Part shown: one piece after another, positions 1-7,040 of the stretch | How the letters are laid out: the number at the start of each line of letters is the position of its first letter | How positions within the stretch are numbered: position 1 is the first letter of the stretch | NCBI GenBank assembly: GCA_964600435.1 | Contig: CAZRJB010000015.1 | Coordinates: 1-17,735 of the forward strand | Reading direction: 5' to 3' | Origin: HGM11367 sp964600435 | GTDB lineage: Bacteria > Bacillota > Clostridia > Christensenellales > UBA1242 | Length of the DNA stretch: 17,735 nt | Translations under genes and position numbers: made by a program | Notes under the pieces: generated by a model | The model's database searches: none | What the model saw: the letters and a program-made list of their open reading frames with translations, nothing else | Told to the model about the DNA's origin: nothing

Positions 1-192
1 CAAACTAAATGCATCAGCAACCGAACCAGCAAAACCAATTACAACACTATCGTTATAAAGCCTGCGAACTTTTATTGCGTTGTTTTTGAATATAACACTT
101 TCTGACATTGTGACTTGACCATCGCCACAAACAGCAGTTTTTCCGTTTCTTTTTACAGCACAAATTGTTGTGCCCTTAAACATGTTTTCCAT
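1..192 (-). CDS. hslV: HslV (ClpQ) peptidase subunit, partial (N-terminal 64 aa)
   Basis: HslV forms the peptidase double ring of the cytoplasmic HslUV (ClpYQ) ATP-dependent protease and works with the unfoldase HslU. The visible 64 residues contain the family signature: GTTICAV with the N-terminal-nucleophile Thr at residue 8 or 9, then CGDGQVTM, KVRRLYN and GFAGSVADAF. The C-terminal two thirds lie beyond the left edge, and hslU would be expected next. The ATG at 190-192 is preceded by AAGGAG with 5-base spacing, so this start is well supported. It leaves a seven-residue leader before Thr-Thr, comparable to the short leader of Bacillus ClpQ. The gene has its own promoter (233-260) and is separated from trmFO by a terminator. 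Family identity is secure; the leader's processing is unknown. Confidence 0.93.
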   Translation of the reverse strand, partial: MENMFKGTTICAVKRNGKTAVCGDGQVTMSESVIFKNNAIKVRRLYNDSVVIGFAGSVADAFSL

Positions 193-232
193 TTTATCTC
201 CTTATTAACAAAAACTTTTGTCAACTTTTTAT

Positions 233-260
233 AGTATACAATTTTATTAAATAAAGTCAA
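233..260 (-). promoter_or_regulatory. Sigma-A promoter of hslV
   Basis: On the minus strand a -35 TTGACT (255-260) and a -10 TATACT (233-238) are separated by 16 bases. The predicted start of transcription is near 226, giving a leader of about 34 bases. A palindrome ACAAAA-AC-TTTTGT (208-221) lies in that leader and could be an operator or nothing. Confidence 0.75.
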
Positions 261-405
261 AGCAATTTTCACACTTTAACATGATAATCATTTTTAAGCA
301 AGCAGATAACATGAACAAAGTGTGTTAAACAATTAATTTTTAAGGCAACAAAATCGGTTTTAAGGACTTTTTGTTTATAAGCGTTTTTTAATTTGTTAAC
401 GCAAT

Positions 406-431
406 AAAAAAAATGCTCTTTTTTAAAGAGC
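406..431 (-). terminator. Intrinsic terminator of the yifB-dprA-topA-trmFO operon
   Basis: Perfect 7-bp hairpin GCTCTTT/AAAGAGC (415-421 with 425-431, loop of three bases). It is followed in minus-strand direction by a run of eight T (complement of 406-413). It starts about 8 bases after the trmFO stop codon. Confidence 0.85.
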
Positions 432-438
432 GATTCTA

Positions 439-1749
439 TTAATTATTTATTTTTGATTTAAAAATTTGAATTTCTGCCATTGACGTTTCTAAAATTTTTT
501 GTTTTTTCTCTTCTTTGTTCCTTAAGTTTTCAGACTGAACAACACCATAGTTTGCATTCATTGGTTGAAAGTTTTTTTCTGGACAAAATGCAATGTAGTT
601 TTGAATTGCACCCAAAACAGTTGTGCTTGGCAAACTATACATTGACTTGTTATTTATGTATTGCAACATGTTTATGGCAACATATAAACCGCTTGCCATG
701 CTTTCAACATAACCTTCCACCCCCGAAAGCTGCCCAGCAACAAAAACGTTTTTATGTTCTTTAAGTTGGGAAAATTCATTTAAGCATTTTGGAGCGTTGA
801 TGTATGAATTTCTGTGCATTGTTCCATATCTAACAAATTCAGCATTTTTTAGCGCTGGAATTAATCCAAACACTCGCTTTTGTTCGCCAAAAGTTAAATT
901 TGTTTGAAAACCAACCAAGTTTAAACTATCACCAATAAGATTTTCTTTTCTTAGTTGAACAACAGCATAAGGTTTTTGGTCATATCGTTTATCCATTAAA
1001 CCTACAGGTTTCATGGGTCCATATCTTAAAGCAGCCTCTCCCCTTTTTGCCATTATTTCAATTGGCATGCAACCTTCAAAAACTTTTATTTTTTCAAATT
1101 CGTGAAGTTCTACACATTTTGCTTTTACTAGTTCGTTGTAGAATGTTAAATATTCTTCTTTGTTTAAAGAGCAGTTTAAATAGTCTTTTGATTCACCTTT
1201 GTCGTATCTATTGCCCCAGTATGCTTTTGAATAGTCTATGCTGTCTGCCAAAACTATTGGAGCAATTGCATCATAAAAATAGCAAGAATCATCACCTATT
1301 AAACTTTTTAAATTTGAAAATAATTCATTATCAATCAAGGGTCCACAAGCCAAAATTGTTGGTTTGTTTGTGTCTATTGTTTTAACAACTTCATTAACAA
1401 CTGTTATGTTTTTGTTTGCGGTTATTTGTTGAGTTACCGTTTTTGCAAAGTCTTCTCTGTTTACAGATAGTGCTCCACCACTTGGCACACTACATTTTTT
1501 TGCAATTTGCAACAACTGAGAACCCAATTGTTCCATTTCAAGTTTTAAAAGACCACTTGCAGAAAGTTTATCGGTTGATTTTAAACTGTTTGAACAAACT
1601 AGTTCGGCAAAGTCGTCTAGTTTTTGTGCGGGAGTTTTTTTTATTTTTTTCATTTCATAAAGCTTAACTTTGACTCCTGCATTTGCTAAATATAGTGCCG
1701 CCTCACACCCTGCAAGCCCTGCACCAATTATTATTACTTCTTTATTCAT
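439..1749 (-). CDS. trmFO: TrmFO, folate/FAD-dependent tRNA (uracil-54-C5)-methyltransferase
   Basis: TrmFO makes m5U54 (ribothymidine) in the tRNA T-loop using methylenetetrahydrofolate and reduced FAD. At the N-terminus is the FAD-binding motif VIIIGAGLAGCEAA. The two cysteines known to matter in the Bacillus enzyme are present: ELVCSNS (Cys52 from the chosen start) and FEGCMPIE (Cys227). The stretches GPMKPVGL, YAVVQLR, NLVGFQT, GQLSGVEGYVESMASG and FQPMNANYG match the family along its whole length. Length is 436 aa, as usual. I chose the ATG at 1747-1749, eight bases inside the topA end. An in-frame GTG at 1761 is only two bases from the AAGGA, too close to use, whereas the chosen ATG is 14 bases away, which is longish. 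It is the last gene of the operon. In Bacillus xerC would follow; here it does not. Confidence 0.96.
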   Translation of the reverse strand: MNKEVIIIGAGLAGCEAALYLANAGVKVKLYEMKKIKKTPAQKLDDFAELVCSNSLKSTDKLSASGLLKLEMEQLGSQLLQIAKKCSVPSGGALSVNREDFAKTVTQQITANKNITVVNEVVKTIDTNKPTILACGPLIDNELFSNLKSLIGDDSCYFYDAIAPIVLADSIDYSKAYWGNRYDKGESKDYLNCSLNKEEYLTFYNELVKAKCVELHEFEKIKVFEGCMPIEIMAKRGEAALRYGPMKPVGLMDKRYDQKPYAVVQLRKENLIGDSLNLVGFQTNLTFGEQKRVFGLIPALKNAEFVRYGTMHRNSYINAPKCLNEFSQLKEHKNVFVAGQLSGVEGYVESMASGLYVAINMLQYINNKSMYSLPSTTVLGAIQNYIAFCPEKNFQPMNANYGVVQSENLRNKEEKKQKILETSMAEIQIFKSKINN

Positions 1750-3817
1750 CAATGTAATCACATTCCTTATTGCTGCACTTTGTTATTGTTTTTCCTTTTT
1801 GCAATTTTATAACAATGTGTTCTCCACATTTTGGACACTTTTTGCCAGTTGGCTCGTCCCAACTCATAAATTTGCAATTTGTGTAATCTTCACAAGAAAA
1901 GTAAAGTTTTCCTGCTTTGCTTTTTCGTTCAACCATTCTTTTTCCACATTTTGGACAAACACCTTTAAATTTTGGTTGTTCTAGCGGTTGAATATTTTTG
2001 CACGTTGGAAAATTAGAGCATCCTAAAAATTTCCCATATTTTCCCTCTCTAATCACCATTAAATGCCCACATTTTTCACATTTTATATCAGTTTTTTGTG
2101 GTTCTGATTTAATTTTTTCGCCATCATTTGCTGTTGTCAAGAGAGGTTCTAAAAATCTCCAAAATTTGCTGATTATTTTATGCCAATCTTCATTTTTTTC
2201 GGCAATATCATCAAGTTTTGCTTCCATGTCGGCAGTGAAATCTATATTAAATACACCGCTAAAATATTTTTGTAAAAAGTCTGTTACATTAACACCTATT
2301 TCTGTGGGATATAGATACTTTTTATCTTTTTCGGTATAGTTTCGGCTTGCCAAAACAGCTATTGTTGGGGCATATGTTGCGGGTCTTCCAATGCCATACT
2401 CATCCATTGCTTTGATTAAAGATGACTCGGTGTAGCGAGATGGCGGCTTTGTAAATTTTTGTTCTTTTTTTATTGAGTTAAAGTGTAAATGCTCGCCCTC
2501 TTCTAGTTTTGGCAACTTGTCTGAGATTTCTTCAGAATCTTCTTTTTGTTCTTCAACTTGTTTATATGCACATGTCCATCCCGCAAAAGTCATTGTTTTG
2601 CCAGTAACTCTGAAAGTTAGGTCGTTTGCTTGAATGTCAACGGAAACATTGTCATATTCTGCTGGCGACATTTGGCTTGCCAAAAAGCGCTCATAAATGA
2701 GTTTGTATAACTTATATACTTCTGGTTTTAAACATGATTTTAGTTTGTCTGGGTGTCGTTCTAAAGAAATTGGCCTGATTGCTTCGTGTGCATCTTGAGC
2801 ATCTTTTTTGCTTGAATATATGTTTGTTTTTGCTGGCAAAAAATTATTTCCATAGTTTTCAGATATATATTTTTTTGCCATGTTTACTGCATCTTGAGAA
2901 ACACGTGTAGAGTCGGTTCTGATGTAGGTTATTAATGGAGTTTTTCCTTCTCCAGGAATTTCAACACCTTCATACAAAATTTGAGCAACTTTGGTTGCTT
3001 GTGCAGTGCTTAGCCCTGCTTTGTTTTGCGCTTCTTGTTGCATTGTTGATGTTGTGAATGGTGCAGGTGCATGTGATGAGGTTTTGCTTCTTTTTATTTT
3101 TGTTATGATATATTCAGCATTTTCTATGTTGTTTGTGGCTTCTTCTACATCTTGTTTTGTTTTAAACTTAACCTTTTTACCTTTATATTGCACAGCAGAT
3201 GCTCTAAAATTTTGCGCATCATTAAATTTGTTTAAATCTACAGAAACATTCCAATATTCTTCTGGTTTAAAGTTTATTATTTCTCTTTCTCTATCAACAA
3301 CAAGTTTTAAACAAACCGATTGAACACGCCCAGCGCTTAAATTTGATTTTATTTTTTTGCAAATGATTGGAGAAACTTTATAACCCACCAACCTATCTAA
3401 AATTCTTCGTGCTTGTTGAGCATCCACCAGGTTTTGATCAATTTCTCTTGGTTTTGTTAAGGCATTTAAAACTGCAGTTTTTGAAATTTCGTTAAATGTT
3501 ATTCTGCATTTTTTGTTTTTATCTATTCCTAAAATGTAAGCAATGTGCCAAGCAATTGCTTCACCTTCTCTATCAGGGTCGGACGCAATAAGAACTTCAT
3601 CTGCCTTTTTTGCTTCACGTTTAAGTTCGTTAACTGTTACGTTTTTGTCTGGCATTATTTCGTATGTTGGTTCAAAATTGTTTTTTATGTCAATTGCAAA
3701 ACTTTTGGAAGGCAAATCTCTCACATGCCCTTTTGTTGACATTACTTCGTAGCCTTCACCTAAATATTTTTTTAACGATTCCCTTTTGTTTGGGGACTCT
3801 ATGATTACTAATTTCAT
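1742..3817 (-). CDS. topA: DNA topoisomerase I (type IA)
   Basis: TopA relaxes negative supercoils by passing one strand through a transient 5'-phosphotyrosine break. The Toprim domain starts at once, with LVIIESP (Glu7) and the metal-binding SDPDREGEA (Asp80, Asp82, Glu84). The active-site tyrosine is Tyr298 in LITYIRTDST. The gate motif DEYGIGRPATYAPTI is near residue 472. Three C4 zinc ribbons close the protein: Cys580/583/600/606, Cys621/624/642/648 and Cys661/664/681/686. The length of 691 aa fits the Bacillota form. The start ATG is preceded by GGAG with 5-base spacing, and only 12 bases separate it from the dprA stop. The gene end overlaps trmFO by 8 bases, so the genes are co-transcribed and probably translationally coupled. 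Confidence 0.97.
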   Translation of the reverse strand: MKLVIIESPNKRESLKKYLGEGYEVMSTKGHVRDLPSKSFAIDIKNNFEPTYEIMPDKNVTVNELKREAKKADEVLIASDPDREGEAIAWHIAYILGIDKNKKCRITFNEISKTAVLNALTKPREIDQNLVDAQQARRILDRLVGYKVSPIICKKIKSNLSAGRVQSVCLKLVVDREREIINFKPEEYWNVSVDLNKFNDAQNFRASAVQYKGKKVKFKTKQDVEEATNNIENAEYIITKIKRSKTSSHAPAPFTTSTMQQEAQNKAGLSTAQATKVAQILYEGVEIPGEGKTPLITYIRTDSTRVSQDAVNMAKKYISENYGNNFLPAKTNIYSSKKDAQDAHEAIRPISLERHPDKLKSCLKPEVYKLYKLIYERFLASQMSPAEYDNVSVDIQANDLTFRVTGKTMTFAGWTCAYKQVEEQKEDSEEISDKLPKLEEGEHLHFNSIKKEQKFTKPPSRYTESSLIKAMDEYGIGRPATYAPTIAVLASRNYTEKDKKYLYPTEIGVNVTDFLQKYFSGVFNIDFTADMEAKLDDIAEKNEDWHKIISKFWRFLEPLLTTANDGEKIKSEPQKTDIKCEKCGHLMVIREGKYGKFLGCSNFPTCKNIQPLEQPKFKGVCPKCGKRMVERKSKAGKLYFSCEDYTNCKFMSWDEPTGKKCPKCGEHIVIKLQKGKTITKCSNKECDYIDE

Positions 3818-3829
3818 TAAAACTCCATT

Positions 3830-4924
3830 TTAACACAAAACAAATGTGTTTCCCGCTAATTTTTTTATTATTCCACTAATTTCAAGTGATGTCAAATTGA
3901 TGTTTAGGTTTTGCGTAGCATATCCTGTTTTTTCTTGTAAAAAATCAAATGTTTTTTCTCCATCCTTCAAAAGTTGACAAATTTGATTTTCTTCCAAAGA
4001 CAACTGAAGTCGTTTTTCAGTTTTTTTTCTTGTTGCTGGCTTTATGCCATACAAACTTAAAATGTCATCTGGCGTGGTTAAGCATGCAACCATTCCCTTT
4101 TTGATTAAATCGTTTGTTGCATAAGAAAGATCATTTGTTATGTTACCTGGAACACAATATGTTTCAACACCGACTTCGGCACCAAATTCCATTGTGTACA
4201 AACTTCCACTCTTTTTGCCGGCTTCGGTGATAACAATAACATCGCTCAGTGCGGCAATAATGCGATTTCTTGCTGGAAACGTGTATCTTGTTGGTTTTAC
4301 GTTTAGAAAGTATTCAGTTATTATTAAACCTTTTTTAGCAATTTCTCTTGCCAAATTAAGGTTCATTGATGGAAAAATATGATCAAAACCATTGCCTAAA
4401 ACAGCAATTGTTTTACCATTTACAGATAAAGCTCCTTCATGAGAAATTTTGTCTATGCCGGTTGCCAATCCACTAACAATTGTTATACCGTTTTCTGCCA
4501 ATGCTTTTGAAAATTTTTCTGTAACTATTTTACCGTATGTGGATGGATTTCTTGTTCCAACCATGGCAACCAGATTGGAATTAATCAAGTCTATGTCACC
4601 TACATAATACAAAACAAAAGGTGGCTGAGCTAATCTTTTTAAATTGTTTGGATATTTGTCTGACAAAATTGTTAAACAACATATATGCCTTTTGTTTAAT
4701 GTTTCAAAAAAATTTGTTTCGTTAAAATTATTTAAAGAATCAATGAACATTTCATAATTATCTTTTAAAATATGTTTTAAACTTTTTGCTTTAACTTTGT
4801 TAAGTGTAAACAATTCTTGTGGAGATTCAAGTTCTTCTAATATATCTTTAAATTTTTTATGAGTCATAAAATCAAACTGACTCAAAAATATCATTGCTTT
4901 TTCGTCTTTTGAATAATTTATCAT
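3830..4924 (-). CDS. dprA: DprA (Smf), DNA-processing protein
   Basis: DprA protects single-stranded DNA entering the cell during natural transformation and loads RecA on it. The Rossmann-like core shows VGTRNPSTYG (about residues 122-131), SGLATGID (151-158), GKTIAVLGNG, FPARNRIIAALS (216-227), SGSLYTMEFGAE and a CVPGN turn. A winged-helix-like C-terminal domain covers about residues 316-362. Length is 364 aa, within the family range. I chose the ATG at 4922-4924: it overlaps the yifB TGA in an ATGA, and AGGAAG lies 8 bases upstream. A TTG six bases further up is too close to that site. The core is recognisable but somewhat divergent; for example, TEYFLN stands where many members have a SE-P segment. 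Adjacent yifB/comM supports a transformation or recombination role, but no uptake genes are in view. Confidence 0.93.
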   Translation of the reverse strand: MINYSKDEKAMIFLSQFDFMTHKKFKDILEELESPQELFTLNKVKAKSLKHILKDNYEMFIDSLNNFNETNFFETLNKRHICCLTILSDKYPNNLKRLAQPPFVLYYVGDIDLINSNLVAMVGTRNPSTYGKIVTEKFSKALAENGITIVSGLATGIDKISHEGALSVNGKTIAVLGNGFDHIFPSMNLNLAREIAKKGLIITEYFLNVKPTRYTFPARNRIIAALSDVIVITEAGKKSGSLYTMEFGAEVGVETYCVPGNITNDLSYATNDLIKKGMVACLTTPDDILSLYGIKPATRKKTEKRLQLSLEENQICQLLKDGEKTFDFLQEKTGYATQNLNINLTSLEISGIIKKLAGNTFVLC

Positions 4925-6462
4925 AGCCAATACTTCCTATCAAGTGACCTATAGTTTATTGCTTCGGCAATATGATTAGCCTTTATTATTTCACTATTAT
5001 CTAAGTCCGCAATTGTTCTGGCAACTTTTAAAATTCTGTCATGTGCTCTGGCAGACATTTTTAACTTATCAAAGGCAATTTTTAACATTTCTTGTGCTTG
5101 TGGCTCTAGATTACAATATTTTTTTGTCTGTACAACATTCATTTTTGAGTTTGAATAAATATTTGAATTCTCAAATCTTTTTAATTGGATTTCTCTCGCC
5201 TGATTAACTCTTTGCTTAATGTTTGCTGTGCTTTCCTCTTCGTGTTGGCTTGACAAATCTGCATATGTTATTGAATCAACCTCAACATGCAAGTCTATTC
5301 TATCCATTATTGGGCCGCTAAGTTTTGCCAAATATTTATGTATTTGTTGTGGTGAACAACGACAAACCTGAGTTTTGCTACCATAATTTCCACAAGGACA
5401 TGGATTCATGCTTGCAACCATAATGAATGATGCTGGATATGTTACGGTTTGCTTTGACCTTGCAACTGTGATTTGACCATCTTCTAAAGGTTGACGCAAA
5501 ACCTCAATAAACTGTCTGTTGTACTCTGGTAATTCATCCAAAAACAAAACACCGTTGTGAGCAAGACTTATTTCGCCCGGTTTTGCATCTTTTCCGCCAC
5601 CTGCCAAAGCAATTGTTGTGGCAGTGTGATGTGGGGTTCTGAATGGGCGATTTATTATTATTCCTTTGTTGTCATCCAAAACTCCGGCAATGCTATGTAT
5701 TTTTGTTACTTCAAGTGCTTCTTCAAATGTCATTTCTGGTAAAATTCCAGCAAAACATCTTGCCAAAAGCGTTTTTCCGCTTCCCGGTGGTCCAATCATT
5801 AAAATGTTATGCCCACCAGCAGCAGCAATTTCTAATGCTCTTTTTGCAACTGCTTGACCTTTAACATTTTTCATGTCTATTATGTTGCCCAATGCTTCTT
5901 TTTGAATTGCTGTGTAATCAGATGGTTGAACTTTTGGTAAAAAAACCGGATTTTCCTTTGCAAAATGTTTAACAACTTGATTTAAGTTGTCTGCAACAAA
6001 AACTTCTATTCCGTCAATAAAACTTGCTTCTAAAAAGTTATCTTTTGGCAATATAAACTTTTTAAAGCCATGTGTTCTTGCAGAAATCAACATTGGCAAA
6101 ATTCCATTAACTTTTTTAACTGAGCCATCTAGTGACAATTCGCCAAAAAAAACCGTGTTTTTAACCTTTTCTAAAGGGATTGTTCCATTTGCACAAAGCA
6201 ACGACACGGCAATTGGCAAATCATATATTGGGCCTTCTTTCTTTTTATCTGCTGGAGCAAGATTGATTGTTATTGCATCAATAGGATAGTTTAAGCCAGA
6301 ATTTTTGATTGCTGACTTAACTCTATCTTTGCTTTCTTTAATGGCAGTGTCTGCAAGACCAACAATGTCAAATTTGCTTAATCCTGCTGAAATATCCGCT
6401 TCAATTTCAACCAAAAAACCATCTAAACCGCTTAAACCATAACTTAATACTTTTGCTAACAT
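4921..6462 (-). CDS. yifB: YifB/ComM, AAA+ Mg-chelatase-like recombination ATPase
   Basis: Proteins of this family (ComM in Gram-negative species) are hexameric helicases that drive branch migration when incoming DNA recombines. An N-terminal Lon-protease-like/ChlI domain begins at MLAKVLSYGLSGLDG. The AAA+ module follows, with Walker A GPPGSGKT (about residues 224-231), Walker B VLFLDE (about 305-310), the cysteine-bearing loop NPCPCGNYG...CRC (about 353-369), and SGPIMDRIDLHVEV around the arginine finger. Length is 513 aa, as usual. The ATG at 6460-6462 has AGAGG five bases upstream. A more upstream in-frame ATG (6492) lies inside the promoter -10/-35 region and cannot be on the transcript. 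This is the first gene of the operon and overlaps dprA by four bases (ATGA). Confidence 0.95.
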   Translation of the reverse strand: MLAKVLSYGLSGLDGFLVEIEADISAGLSKFDIVGLADTAIKESKDRVKSAIKNSGLNYPIDAITINLAPADKKKEGPIYDLPIAVSLLCANGTIPLEKVKNTVFFGELSLDGSVKKVNGILPMLISARTHGFKKFILPKDNFLEASFIDGIEVFVADNLNQVVKHFAKENPVFLPKVQPSDYTAIQKEALGNIIDMKNVKGQAVAKRALEIAAAGGHNILMIGPPGSGKTLLARCFAGILPEMTFEEALEVTKIHSIAGVLDDNKGIIINRPFRTPHHTATTIALAGGGKDAKPGEISLAHNGVLFLDELPEYNRQFIEVLRQPLEDGQITVARSKQTVTYPASFIMVASMNPCPCGNYGSKTQVCRCSPQQIHKYLAKLSGPIMDRIDLHVEVDSITYADLSSQHEEESTANIKQRVNQAREIQLKRFENSNIYSNSKMNVVQTKKYCNLEPQAQEMLKIAFDKLKMSARAHDRILKVARTIADLDNSEIIKANHIAEAINYRSLDRKYWL

Positions 6463-6483
6463 TTGCACCTCTTTAACCTTTTT

Positions 6484-6511
6484 AGTATACATAAAAAGAA
6501 AAATTTGTCAA
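6484..6511 (-). promoter_or_regulatory. Sigma-A promoter of the yifB-dprA-topA-trmFO operon
   Basis: Consensus -35 TTGACA (6506-6511) and -10 TATACT (6484-6489) with a 16-base spacer on the minus strand. Transcription would begin near 6477, leaving a leader of about 15 bases that contains the AGAGG site. This position decides the yifB start in favour of the ATG at 6462. Confidence 0.85.
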
Positions 6512-6584
6512 AACGTTTGGTGCAAATATATAAGTTTTTTAAAGAATACAAAACTTTAATTATCGTTTGGTTATATAATTATTT

Positions 6585-6644
6585 GGTTCGAGCCTCCGGC
6601 AACAAAAAAACTAGGTTTGCACCCAGTTTGGTGGACTGCCGGGG
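6585..6644. repeat. 60-bp direct repeat, copy 1 (tRNA-Lys 3' end plus terminator)
   Basis: Identical over 60 bases to 6740-6799, at an offset of 155 bases. Read on the minus strand it begins with the last 16 bases of mature tRNA-Lys including CCA (6629-6644). The tRNA terminator hairpin follows (6609-6628 with its T run), then a GC-rich tail. No tRNA body precedes it here: just outside the repeat (from 6645 upward) the sequence no longer resembles a T-arm. It is therefore a 3' fragment rather than a second gene. Confidence 0.9.
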
Positions 6645-6655
6645 CGACTGCGTTT

Positions 6656-6681
6656 AAAAAAGTTGCCTGTGGCAAGTTTTT
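6656..6681. terminator. Terminator-like hairpin usable in both directions
   Basis: Stem TTGCC/GGCAA (6663-6667 with 6671-6675, loop TGT), extended across one G-G mismatch by five A-T pairs. It has A6 on one side and T5 on the other, so either strand would carry a hairpin followed by U. It could be a back-up terminator between tRNA-Lys and the yifB promoter. Confidence 0.5.
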
Positions 6682-6739
6682 AGCATAAAGCGGGAGCAAA
6701 CTTGTTTGCGGTCTGGCTCCGACATGAGTCGAACCTTTG

Positions 6740-6799
6740 GGTTCGAGCCTCCGGCAACAAAAAAACTAGGTTTGCACCCAGTTTGGTGGACTGCCGGGG
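6740..6799. repeat. 60-bp direct repeat, copy 2 (overlaps tRNA-Lys 3' end)
   Basis: This is the in-place copy: 6784-6799 are the 3' end of functional tRNA-Lys with encoded CCA, 6759-6783 its terminator, and 6740-6758 the GC-rich tail. It is identical to 6585-6644. The 95 bases between the copies contain several palindromes and no gene. Confidence 0.9.
6759..6783 (-). terminator. Intrinsic terminator of tRNA-Lys
   Basis: Directly after the encoded CCA the minus strand forms an 8-bp hairpin (one G-U pair) closed by a GCAA tetraloop (6764-6783). A run of seven T follows (complement of 6759-6765, of which two belong to the stem). Confidence 0.85.
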
Positions 6800-6859
6800 G
6801 CTCGAACCCCGGACCCACTGATTAAGAGTCAGTTGCTCTACCAACTGAGCTAGCAGTCC
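6784..6859 (-). tRNA. tRNA-Lys (anticodon CUU)
   Basis: On the minus strand all four arms fold: acceptor GGACTGC/GCAGTCC, D-stem GCTC/GAGC, anticodon stem ACTGA/TCAGT around loop CTCTTAA (anticodon CTT, reads AAG lysine codons), and T-stem CGGGG/CCCCG around TTCGAGC. Discriminator A and an encoded CCA (6784-6786) complete a 76-base gene. It has a promoter about 85 bases upstream and a terminator immediately after the CCA, so it is a single-gene unit. Its 3' end is duplicated at 6629-6644. Confidence 0.97.
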
Positions 6860-6944
6860 AAATTTTATTGTTTTCTTTTTAAAGTTAATGATACTTTTTT
6901 TTTGCAACGAGAGAAGCAAAAATTTTTTTTAAAAAACATAAATT

Positions 6945-6973
6945 AGTATATATTTTTTACACCATATTGTCAA
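6945..6973 (-). promoter_or_regulatory. Sigma-A promoter of tRNA-Lys
   Basis: Consensus -35 TTGACA (6968-6973), 17-base spacer, -10 TATACT (6945-6950) on the minus strand. The predicted start near 6938 leaves a 5' leader of about 79 bases that would be removed by RNase P. Only the tRNA lies downstream before the terminator. The rest of 6860-7040 shows nothing I can name. Confidence 0.8.
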
Positions 6974-7040
6974 GCATTTTTACACAATGGGCACAAAGAA
7001 AATTTCTTAACCCACAAAACACAAAAAAACCAAATACTTG

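Larger units (their letters stand above)
6463..6783. other. Non-coding spacer between yifB and tRNA-Lys
   Basis: No convincing protein gene is present in these 321 bases. They hold, in order, the yifB ribosome site and promoter (6466-6511), an unremarkable AT-rich stretch (6512-6584), the first copy of a 60-bp repeat (6585-6644), a run of short hairpins (6656-6746), and most of the second repeat copy including the tRNA terminator. GC content rises sharply inside the repeats compared with their surroundings. Confidence 0.7.
6739..6809. repeat. Inverted near-copy of the tRNA-Lys T-arm flanking its acceptor end
   Basis: The 18 bases at 6739-6756 are the reverse complement of 6792-6809 at 17 of 18 positions, and the odd pair is a permissible G-T. 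The right arm is the T-arm and acceptor junction of tRNA-Lys; the left arm lies just beyond the tRNA terminator. The pair would form an 18-bp stem around a loop that contains the terminator hairpin. Confidence 0.8.

Noticed and set aside
219..260. CtsR-type heat-shock operator upstream of hslV
   Set aside because: One heptad resembles the consensus (AGTCAAA) but the required adjacent direct repeat is absent; the heptad is explained by the -35 box.
6680..6919. A 79-codon minus-strand reading frame across tRNA-Lys and the adjoining repeat
   Set aside because: It is a translation of the tRNA (the LVEQLTLNQWV-type string is a familiar artefact of tRNA genes) continuing through the terminator; no ribosome site.
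6896..6930. Plus-strand terminator (TTTTTGC/GCAAAAA stem followed by T8)
   Set aside because: No plus-strand gene ends there, and the stem has only two G-C pairs; more likely an AT-rich coincidence in the tRNA leader.
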